From positions 1-64,000 of the forward strand of contig QHZD01000022.1 in assembly GCA_003225315.1 (NCBI GenBank): 64,000 nucleotides of DNA, written 5' to 3'. The DNA is from Acidobacteriota bacterium (GTDB lineage Bacteria; Acidobacteriota; Terriglobia; Acidiferrales; UBA7541). Below are positions 17,306 through 24,247 of the stretch, piece after piece. The notes beneath the pieces are model-generated. The model saw nothing but the letters and a program-made list of their open reading frames with translations. It did not search any database and had not been told where the DNA came from. Both the position numbers and the translations under genes were made by a program. Every line of letters begins with the position of its first letter. Position 1 is the first letter of the stretch.

Positions 17306-19193
17306 GAATGTTCTCTTCCGTGGTGCGCCCGAAACGCGCCTTGGCGATGAACATCATTTTTTCCGCTTTGGAGAGACGAACGCGCTCGCCGAAGACGGCG
17401 AAATCCAGCAACTCGATGCGGCCTAGAAGCGCGCTGTAAGTATGCACCAGAAGCCAGAGCGCGCCGCGGCTGTCGGTGTCGATTAGTCCGAGCAAAGCGG
17501 AGCCTTCTTCATAAAGCTGCCAGGCACGCTCGGCTTCGAAGCGAAGCAATTCGCGCACGCCGAGAGTCGTTTCGCTGCGGCCAAAGTCTTTCGAAGAGAC
17601 TCCATACCGCTGCAAATCTTCTTCGGGAAGGTAGACGCGGCCGAGTTTGTAGTCTTCGTGCACGTCGCGAATGATGTTCGTCAGTTGAAAGGCAAGGCCG
17701 AGCTTTTCCGCCAAGTCCAGCGCTCGCGCGTCGTGGAAGCCGAACACATGGGTGCAGGTGAGGCCCACCGTACCTGCGACGCGATAGCAGTATTCGCGAA
17801 GGCGGTCGAAGGTGGGATACGTCCGAACCATTAAGTCCATCTCAGCGCCGCTGATGAGATCGTGAAGGTAGCGCGCAGGCATTTTGTAACGCTGCATAGT
17901 GTCCACAAGAGCCGGAAGGACTTCGGCTTCACCATATACGGTTTCAGAAGGCAACGGCATGGCAGCGTTACCATCAAAAAGCTGAGAGTGCCCGGTAACG
18001 GCCTCGTCGAACGCGGCGCGCCATTTCGCCAGACCACGCTGCTTCGCGAGGAGACTTTGATTTTCATCCGAGACATCGTCGACGAGGCGCATGAAAGCAT
18101 AAAGAGCAGCCAGGGCGTCGCGCTTCGGCTTCGACAGGAGAAAGAAGGCATAGTAAAAGTTGCTGTGCGAGGCGCGAGCGATGCGGTGGCATTCTTCGTA
18201 GGAGTCGGCAACACTGGTGCGCAACTGAGGCGCGGCATGCCGCGCCCCTACAACTGCCAGAAGCGGGGCGCTCTCATTTGAATGCGCATTCCCACCTGCC
18301 AAGTGGGCCACGAGAGCGCGGCCCAAAAGAGCCGCTTGCTTCATTTTGTTGACGGCTGGACGACGGTGAAGCGTGTCGTATCCTATAGCTTCGATGGCAT
18401 CGAGCACGGCCAAACCGCCTCGGCTGAACATCTCCACGTCCACGCTTAGGCGCCCATCCACCATTTTTGCCAGCGGCCGGCCTTCGGCGAAGAGGGCGCG
18501 GGTTCGGATAATGAGATCTTTCATCAACCCAACGTAACGTTCATCAAAGCGCCGTTCAACAATGTCGTTCTCGGAGAGCCCGTGCACCGCAGCACCATCG
18601 AGCGGAATGTATATGCGGCCAATGTCTAGGTCGCGCGAAACATCCTGCCAGAAGTTCGCGAGTTGCAGCGCGGTGCAGGTAGCATCGGACAGACGCTGAC
18701 GCTGCTCGTCGCGGTAGCCGCAGAGATACAGGACCAGGCGCCCCACCGGATTTGCCGAATACAAGCAATAGCCCAGGACAGCATCCCAATTCGCGTAGCG
18801 CTTAACAGTCTGGTCCTGGCGGAAAGCTTTCAGGAGATCAGCAAAAGGCTGTCTGGGAATATCCTTTGCGACGATTGTCTCTCGCAGCGCTACAAAGACA
18901 GGATGAGAGGGCTTGCCTTCATAGCAAGCATCCAGTTCATGCTCCCACCAGGCAAGCAATTCCAGCGCGCGCGCCGCATCGGGAACTTCGTCTCCAAGAT
19001 CATCGGCCCATCGGCAATAGGCATAGACATTGTAGAAATGCTGGTGCAGCGCTTTGGGGAGAAGCCACGATACGACGTTGAAATTCTCGTAGTGATGCGT
19101 CGCCAGCCAGCGCGTATAGTGCCGCGCCACTTCAGGCGAACAGCCGGCTTCAGGCGCGTGCCGCGTGATATTGATTTCGTCCGGGCGCAACAT
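17241..19193 (-). CDS. hpnCD: HpnC-HpnD fusion: hydroxysqualene synthase/presqualene diphosphate synthase
   Basis: One 650-residue frame joins two squalene/phytoene-synthase domains normally made as separate HpnC and HpnD. Domain 1 (about 20-300, HpnC-like) has aspartate motifs YCRWADDLGDE (59-69) and QLANFWQDVSRDLDIGR. Domain 2 (about 330-640, HpnD-like) has YAFMRLVDDVSDE (365-377) and QLTNIIRDVHEDYKLGRVY. All Mg-binding Asp residues look intact, so both halves should work: farnesyl diphosphate to presqualene diphosphate, then to hydroxysqualene. The linker (about 300-330) is Ala/Gly-rich, low in conservation, and partly encoded by a perfect palindrome (18229-18246). A basic RDRDRRR tail overlaps the start of hpnE. 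Confidence 0.9.
   Translation of the reverse strand: MLRPDEINITRHAPEAGCSPEVARHYTRWLATHHYENFNVVSWLLPKALHQHFYNVYAYCRWADDLGDEVPDAARALELLAWWEHELDACYEGKPSHPVFVALRETIVAKDIPRQPFADLLKAFRQDQTVKRYANWDAVLGYCLYSANPVGRLVLYLCGYRDEQRQRLSDATCTALQLANFWQDVSRDLDIGRIYIPLDGAAVHGLSENDIVERRFDERYVGLMKDLIIRTRALFAEGRPLAKMVDGRLSVDVEMFSRGGLAVLDAIEAIGYDTLHRRPAVNKMKQAALLGRALVAHLAGGNAHSNESAPLLAVVGARHAAPQLRTSVADSYEECHRIARASHSNFYYAFFLLSKPKRDALAALYAFMRLVDDVSDENQSLLAKQRGLAKWRAAFDEAVTGHSQLFDGNAAMPLPSETVYGEAEVLPALVDTMQRYKMPARYLHDLISGAEMDLMVRTYPTFDRLREYCYRVAGTVGLTCTHVFGFHDARALDLAEKLGLAFQLTNIIRDVHEDYKLGRVYLPEEDLQRYGVSSKDFGRSETTLGVRELLRFEAERAWQLYEEGSALLGLIDTDSRGALWLLVHTYSALLGRIELLDFAVFGERVRLSKAEKMMFIAKARFGRTTEENILEKRDRDRRRAGGAGRRRRAG
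18229..18253. repeat. REP-like palindrome inside the hpnCD linker
   Basis: GGCGCGGCATGCCGCGCC (18229-18246) is a perfect 18-base palindrome followed by CCTACAA. Two intergenic hairpins at 22330 and 22420 are followed by the same CCTACAA. It is read in frame as linker residues 316-322 of the fusion protein. Confidence 0.7.
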
Positions 19194-19316
19194 CAGTAAA
19201 GAGATTCCTCGCTTCGTAGACCCGTCCGGAATGCAAAATGCGCTCTTCGCTCCCCACCGCTGGAGCCAGGATCCCGAAACAGAAAATGACGAGTGGGTTT
19301 GGCTCGCAACTGAAGA

Positions 19317-20432
19317 CTACGGCCGCACGGCCAGCTTGATTTCGCCGCTGCGCGACTTCATCCGCGCAAACGCCTGCGGCAGGTCAGCCAGCCGGATCTC
19401 TTCGGTGACAAAATCGCGCGCTGAAATATCCCCCCGCCTGATCGCTTCCAGCGCCTCGCGAAAGAAGCGGGGCGTATGGTGAAACGGCGAAATCAGCTTG
19501 ATTTCGGAATAGTGGATCGCTGCCGGATCGATTTCCACGCGGGTGCCCGAAGGCAGGCCGCTGAAAAAATTCACAACACCGCCGCGCCGCACCATCGCGA
19601 GGGCCTGCTTCCAGGTGGCTGGATTGCCCGCTGCTTCCACCACGGAATCAGGGCCGAGTCCGTCGTCGGTAAGCGCTTTTACTGCGGCCACGACATCTTC
19701 CGTCTGCGTGACATTGAAGGTCGCCACCGCGCCCAGGCGCTTGGCGACGTCAAGCGGCGCCGCGCGCCGTGCCAGCGCAATGACGCGAACGCCGCGCCTT
19801 GAAAACATGCGCACAAATTTCAATCCAATGGGACCGCAGCCAATCACCGCCGTAGTATCGCCGGTTCGCACTTCCATCTCGTGGATTCCACGGAGCACGC
19901 ACGCGAGAGGTTCGGCCAGCGCGGCACTCTGATCGTCCACGGAATGCGGCACTTCCAACATGTTCTCCACGACAATGCGGCCAGGAATGCGCATGTAGTC
20001 CGCGTAGGCGCCGTTGTTGAACAACAGGTCGTCGCAAAGATTTTCCTGGCCGCGGCGGCAATGGTAGCAGCGCAAGCAAGGCGCGGAATTCGCGGCGATC
20101 ACGCGCATGCCGATGCGCCAGCGTGGATCTACACGCTTGCCCACGGCCACAATTTCGCCAACCAGTTCGTGCCCAAAAACGGCCGGAGGCTGAATCATTT
20201 TGGCGTGATAGCCGCGCTTCCAGACTTTGAGATCAGTGCCATCAGTAAGCGCGAGCCGGACACGCACCAGGACTTCGTCGGCGGAGAGAGCGGGCACGTC
20301 AATCATTTCAATGCGAAGGTCTTCGCTGCCATAGAGCACAGCCGCGGTCATTTTTGAGGGCACCGTGACGTGGGTTGCGGCAGCTTTCACTTGTTCGCCT
20401 GCTTCCAGTTTCTTTGGCGTCGTCGTGCTCAT
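19317..20432 (-). CDS. Zinc-type alcohol dehydrogenase with altered catalytic ligand
   Basis: A 371-residue medium-chain dehydrogenase. The N-terminal catalytic domain keeps GHELVGEIVAVG and the structural-zinc Cys cluster (CLRCYHCRRGQENLC). The usual catalytic-zinc Cys in the CGxD motif is replaced by Asp (LTDGTDLK). An Asp at this place is known to support zinc in some sugar dehydrogenases. The nucleotide-binding motif is VIGCGPIGLKFVRMFSRRG. The first 28 residues are an extra extension. It overlaps the preceding dehydrogenase gene by four bases (ATGA). Its place inside the hopanoid operon suggests a step in hopanoid side-chain metabolism; this is inference. Confidence 0.85.
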   Translation of the reverse strand: MSTTTPKKLEAGEQVKAAATHVTVPSKMTAAVLYGSEDLRIEMIDVPALSADEVLVRVRLALTDGTDLKVWKRGYHAKMIQPPAVFGHELVGEIVAVGKRVDPRWRIGMRVIAANSAPCLRCYHCRRGQENLCDDLLFNNGAYADYMRIPGRIVVENMLEVPHSVDDQSAALAEPLACVLRGIHEMEVRTGDTTAVIGCGPIGLKFVRMFSRRGVRVIALARRAAPLDVAKRLGAVATFNVTQTEDVVAAVKALTDDGLGPDSVVEAAGNPATWKQALAMVRRGGVVNFFSGLPSGTRVEIDPAAIHYSEIKLISPFHHTPRFFREALEAIRRGDISARDFVTEEIRLADLPQAFARMKSRSGEIKLAVRP

Positions 20433-21535
20433 GTGTGTGTGATTAAGATCTTGAGTGATTCCGCTCTCGGTTTGGCAGCAAGGCCCAGCCCTTCCTGGAT
20501 TCTAGCCAACGGAAATCGGTGCGTCACGATATCCATGACCGGCAGTTTCTTCTTCAGCACAAGATCGGCCCCTGCTTCTTGGATGTCCACGGCCGCACTA
20601 TAGCTGCCCAGAATTTCTTTTTCGTCGATACCCACCGCCGCGGCAGGAAACTCAATCCTGGTTACCGGATCGTTTGCGGCGAACAACAACACGCGTCCCC
20701 CGGGCCTTGCCGCTGACAGCGCATCCCCGACCACCGATGGATTGGCCACCGCGACCAACACCGCATCGGCACCCCGCCCTTCGGTCCGGGCTTTGATGTG
20801 GTCCACAAGCTTACCATCACTGGGGTCAAAGGACTCCAACGCTCCTAAAGTTAGGCTCTTGGCGCGGCGGACAGCCATGGGGTCGCTGGTATAGAGTTTT
20901 GCGCCTTGCAAATTGGCGACCATGAGCAATTGCAGGCCGATGGGGCCGCATCCGACGATGAGCACGGATTCGCCCGCAGTTACGCGGGCTTTCTGCACGG
21001 CCTTCAGAATCGTGTTGATGGGCTCGATAAATGTGGCTTCCTCGAAGCTGACGTTATCGGGCAATCCGATGATTCCACGCTCAGCCACCCAGGGCATGGC
21101 TTTCACGTATTCGGCGAAACCGCCGCCGTTGGGAGTGAATCCACCGGTAAGACCAGTGGCCTTGTATTGCTTGCACTGGGAGAACAGGCGGCGTTCGCAA
21201 TAGAAACATTTGCCACACGGGATGTGATGAAAGCTCATCACGCGGTCGCCGAGCTTCCACTTTGCCACCCCGCGGCCAATTGCAACGACTGTACCGGCTA
21301 TTTCGTGGCCTAGAATTTGCGGCGGGGGGACGTAAGCATGATAAATCTTCTTGATGTCCGTGCCGCAAATGCCGCACGCGGCGACTTTGATGAGCACTTC
21401 GCCTTCGGCCACTTCAGGGACAGGGACTCCTTCGACGCGGACAATTCCCTTTTCGCGGTAGACGCCGGCGCGCATGGTCTTGGGAATGGGACCGAGCGTC
21501 TTTACGGCTTCTAGAATTGTTCCGGTGCGGCTCAT
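20429..21535 (-). CDS. Zinc-dependent alcohol dehydrogenase in hopanoid operon
   Basis: A 368-residue medium-chain dehydrogenase/reductase, threonine/sorbitol-dehydrogenase-like. The catalytic zinc ligands are present (CGICGTDIKK, GHEIAGTVVAIG), as are the four structural Cys (CGKCFYCERRLFSQC) and the Rossmann motif VLIVGCGPIGLQLLMVANLQG. It overlaps hpnG by four bases (ATGA) and the next dehydrogenase by four bases, so the three are translationally coupled. It is a candidate for reducing the ribosyl-hopane aldehyde form to bacteriohopanetetrol, a step without an assigned gene as far as I know; the substrate cannot be read from the sequence. Confidence 0.88.
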   Translation of the reverse strand: MSRTGTILEAVKTLGPIPKTMRAGVYREKGIVRVEGVPVPEVAEGEVLIKVAACGICGTDIKKIYHAYVPPPQILGHEIAGTVVAIGRGVAKWKLGDRVMSFHHIPCGKCFYCERRLFSQCKQYKATGLTGGFTPNGGGFAEYVKAMPWVAERGIIGLPDNVSFEEATFIEPINTILKAVQKARVTAGESVLIVGCGPIGLQLLMVANLQGAKLYTSDPMAVRRAKSLTLGALESFDPSDGKLVDHIKARTEGRGADAVLVAVANPSVVGDALSAARPGGRVLLFAANDPVTRIEFPAAAVGIDEKEILGSYSAAVDIQEAGADLVLKKKLPVMDIVTHRFPLARIQEGLGLAAKPRAESLKILITHT

Positions 21536-22314
21536 CGCGCGGCCACCTTCAGAGAATCTTGTCCCGCGACAAGTTGGACCACTTCATTTACATAGATTTC
21601 CAGGAATCGGGCGAGAGCTTCGGCGGCGCTACGGCTCTGCTTTCCAAAGCGAATAAGCGGCCATAGACTGCCTGGGCGCTTCGCCACTTCTGCTAGAACG
21701 CGAGGAATGCTCACCCGGTTATCCGATGACATTGTGCAGTTGAAATCTATCGGCAGATTCTCGTCAGCACCGTCGCTGATGGCTCGAATGGCAACGCCAC
21801 GAGCCCCCCGAGCGCAGCCCTCTTTCACCACATAAAAACTCTCCATCTCGACTACGTCCGCTTTTGTGGAAAGCTGCAATTTTTGCTCCGCTGTCGTCAG
21901 CACGTTTTTGGCTGTATAGAATGCGTCAACCGGTTTTGCGCCTTGCGCGACGGCCAGCTCGACAAGTTGTTTATCCGCTTCCAACCAATCCCGGCCGAGG
22001 TCCCCATGCACGAAATTCGACTTCAGAAGTCTCGCCACAACGATATCACTCAGCCTGTAATCGGAGCGCAGAGCTCCGGCTAGACCGCTTGAAACGCAGA
22101 CATCAAAATAGCGGTCGCAGTCGGCCATGCGCATCATAAGGTCCATGACGTTAGCCGAAATATCTCCGATACCCGTCAGAACCACGAAAATTTCCGAGTC
22201 CCTAATGACACTCTTCCAGAGTTGAAGCCCAGGAGCCTTCTGGCGATCGAATTTTCGGCTCGCCCTCCACGGGGCGAATTCCGCTTCGACGGCGAATGTG
22301 ACGAGGATGCGCAT
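21532..22314 (-). CDS. hpnG: Adenosylhopane nucleosidase HpnG
   Basis: A 260-residue member of the MTA/SAH nucleosidase (purine nucleoside phosphorylase) superfamily that removes adenine from adenosylhopane. It shows the family pattern: ILVTFAVEAEFAPWR at the N-terminus, FVVLTGIGDISAN in the phosphate/ribose region, SSGLAGAL, DVVEMESFYVV (the ribose-contact Glu-Met-Glu) and AIRAISDGADENLP with the catalytic Asp. It is the first gene of a coupled set, followed by two dehydrogenases. The 132-base gap to hpnA upstream holds two hairpin repeats, so it may have its own expression level. Confidence 0.9.
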   Translation of the reverse strand: MRILVTFAVEAEFAPWRASRKFDRQKAPGLQLWKSVIRDSEIFVVLTGIGDISANVMDLMMRMADCDRYFDVCVSSGLAGALRSDYRLSDIVVARLLKSNFVHGDLGRDWLEADKQLVELAVAQGAKPVDAFYTAKNVLTTAEQKLQLSTKADVVEMESFYVVKEGCARGARGVAIRAISDGADENLPIDFNCTMSSDNRVSIPRVLAEVAKRPGSLWPLIRFGKQSRSAAEALARFLEIYVNEVVQLVAGQDSLKVAAR

Positions 22315-22329
22315 TACCCCTGTTGAGAT

Positions 22330-22354
22330 GCCGCCCTAAAGGGCGGCCCTACAA
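22330..22354. repeat. Intergenic hairpin with CCTACAA tail
   Basis: GCCGCCCTAAAGGGCGGC has eight-base arms with a two-base loop and is followed by CCTACAA. It lies just upstream of hpnG and belongs to the same hairpin-plus-CCTACAA class as 22420 and 18229. Confidence 0.65.
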
Positions 22355-22419
22355 AACCAAGCACCGGTTTCCTTCGGCTACGCTCAGCACAAGTTCCGGC
22401 CGGCTACGACTGCAACCGA

Positions 22420-22442
22420 ACAGGCTGAAGCCTGTCCTACAA
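22420..22442. repeat. Second intergenic hairpin with CCTACAA tail
   Basis: ACAGGCTGAAGCCTGT has seven-base arms with a two-base loop, followed by CCTACAA, immediately downstream of the hpnA stop on the minus strand. It could also act as a processing or attenuation hairpin between hpnA and hpnG. Confidence 0.6.
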
Positions 22443-22446
22443 ACGC

Positions 22447-23466
22447 TTACGCGGCGGCGCGGGCCATGCGCTTGACGCGGCCTTTGGCGATGTAACCGTT
22501 GGCTTCGTACCAGCGCACGGCGCGCTCCAGAGCCGCAGCCACAGGGCCAGCCTTAAAACCTAATTCCCGCTGTGCGCGCGAGCAATCCACAAACATCATG
22601 TGGCGCGCAATCTTCACGCCCTCGATCGGAATGCCCGGCTCGCGACCAAGCAGCCGCGAAAACACCGTATTGGCATAGGCTACACCCAGCGCTAGTCCAT
22701 GAGGAATCTTCAGGCTCGGCGCGCGCAGACCGGTAATCTTCGCCAGCATGTCTAGCATCGCCTTGAGCGTCAGATTCTCTCCGCCTAACAGATACCGCTC
22801 GCCAACTTTTCCCTTTTCGGCGAGCAGCAGGTGGCCCGCCGCACATTCCTCCACGCCGACGAAATTCAAGCCGGTCTCGACGTAACCGGGCATCTTGCCG
22901 TTTAGAAAATCGAGAATGATCTTCCCGGTCGGGGTCGGCTTCCAGTCCCACGGCCCTACCGGCGTTGTGGGCATGGCTACAATAACCGGCAATCCGTTTT
23001 TCGCGGCGTTGAGCACTTCTCGTTCTGCCATCCACTTCGAGCGTTTGTAATGGCCGACCATTTCATCCAGCTTGGCGTCGGTGAATTCGTTGGGAAGCTT
23101 CGGGCGGTCGACTGCGATGGTCGCCACTGTGCTGGTGTAGATTAATTGTTCGACACCGGCGCGTTTCGCAGCTGCCAAAAGATTTTTCGTTCCGCCGACA
23201 TTCGAATCGTAAATCTCCCGCGAGCGCCGCGCCCACAAGCGGTAATCCGCAGCTACGTGAAAGACGCGCTTGACGCCCTTCATCGCGCGATCGAGCGAAG
23301 CAGGGTCACGCAAATCCCCGGTCACGTATTCGAGCGACAAATCCGCAATCGCGCGGTTCGTACTCGAAGCGCGAAGGAGCACGCGGACATCATCGCCGCG
23401 CGCCACAAGCTGCCGTGCTACGTGACTGCCAAGAAAGCCCGCCGCTCCTGTAACCAGAGTGGTCAT
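22447..23466 (-). CDS. hpnA: Hopanoid-associated sugar epimerase HpnA
   Basis: A 339-residue extended short-chain dehydrogenase of the HpnA type. The NAD(P) motif is VTGAAGFLGSHVARQL; the family features are HVAADYRLWARRSREIYDSNVGGTKNLL and TSTVATIAV, with a YKRSKWMAE (YxxxK) catalytic pair and AMPTTPVGPWDWKPTPTGKII. HpnA genes occur in hopanoid clusters but their reaction is not firmly established; a sugar-nucleotide change for side-chain decoration is assumed. It overlaps the preceding HpnH-like gene by four bases (ATGA). Confidence 0.92.
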   Translation of the reverse strand: MTTLVTGAAGFLGSHVARQLVARGDDVRVLLRASSTNRAIADLSLEYVTGDLRDPASLDRAMKGVKRVFHVAADYRLWARRSREIYDSNVGGTKNLLAAAKRAGVEQLIYTSTVATIAVDRPKLPNEFTDAKLDEMVGHYKRSKWMAEREVLNAAKNGLPVIVAMPTTPVGPWDWKPTPTGKIILDFLNGKMPGYVETGLNFVGVEECAAGHLLLAEKGKVGERYLLGGENLTLKAMLDMLAKITGLRAPSLKIPHGLALGVAYANTVFSRLLGREPGIPIEGVKIARHMMFVDCSRAQRELGFKAGPVAAALERAVRWYEANGYIAKGRVKRMARAAA

Positions 23467-24242
23467 GCGATTCTTACGCCTTCTTCATTCGCATGCGATT
23501 CCTGGGAGCGGTGGACGCCGCTTCCTCCGACGTTTCGCGCTGCACTCCGCTGGCTGTTCAGTGCCGGTCCGACCATGCACGAAAAAGACTCCCACCAAAC
23601 GCTCCCAATCAGCTTTCGCACCTCCGACGCTTTTTGCCGCACGGCTTCGGCGCCCACATCTGGAGAGTTCGATGCGCCATTCGCCGCCGTAACCACAATT
23701 CCATCCACGTCGGCAGAGTGCGAATACTGGATTAAGCCAGCCATTGCCACTAGTTCAGTCTCCGCGTGAATGCGCGCATGCACGCAAATCAGAAACCCGG
23801 AGTGCCGGGCCGCACGCATACCCTCCACAGCCAGTTCGAATGCACCAGGTCCAAGGTGTTCTGAGACGTCACGCTGCACACCGGGTTCCAATCGAACGGT
23901 TAGAAAGAGCCGCGGCACGGGTTGAAACTCGTGAATGCGCCGACGAAGAAGCGTTCCATCGGTTTCGAGAAAAACAAAGTGGCCCGTCTGCGTGATGGCC
24001 CGGACAAGATGCGAAATGCCAGCGTGATGCAACGGCTCGCTTCCCCCAATCCAAACAACCGGAGAGCGCCCGGAATTAATCACGCGAATTCTTTCGTGCG
24101 AAACCGGATGGCTGGAATCGTGGTGCAGAATTTCTGCCGCATCCACAAACTGAATGGGGCAGGCTCTTCTGGATAGAGCCGCCTTTGGCGCGAACCGGGC
24201 CATCGCCAAGTATGCTGTGAGCCGCAAAGGAAACTGCAACAT
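23463..24242 (-). CDS. HpnH-like radical-SAM-fold protein lacking the iron-sulfur cysteines
   Basis: A 259-residue protein between shc and hpnA. From about residue 60 it follows a radical SAM core: SPVVWIGGSEPLHHAGISHLVRAI corresponds to the GGEPLLH motif, then FVFLETDGTLLRRR, LFLTVRLEPGVQRDVSEH, AVEGMRAARHSGFLICVHARI and DVDGIVVTAANGA, in HpnH order. The N-terminal region that should carry CxxxCxxC has only one Cys (SRRACPIQF), so no 4Fe-4S cluster can form in the usual way. It may be a non-catalytic partner or a decayed HpnH. It starts five bases after shc and overlaps hpnA by four bases. Confidence 0.7.
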   Translation of the reverse strand: MLQFPLRLTAYLAMARFAPKAALSRRACPIQFVDAAEILHHDSSHPVSHERIRVINSGRSPVVWIGGSEPLHHAGISHLVRAITQTGHFVFLETDGTLLRRRIHEFQPVPRLFLTVRLEPGVQRDVSEHLGPGAFELAVEGMRAARHSGFLICVHARIHAETELVAMAGLIQYSHSADVDGIVVTAANGASNSPDVGAEAVRQKASEVRKLIGSVWWESFSCMVGPALNSQRSAARNVGGSGVHRSQESHANEEGVRIA

Positions 24243-24247
24243 GCGCT

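Noticed and set aside
17241-19193. Idea that the HpnC-HpnD fusion is only an assembly join
   Set aside because: The frame is continuous and both domains are complete, so it is kept as real; read support remains to be checked.
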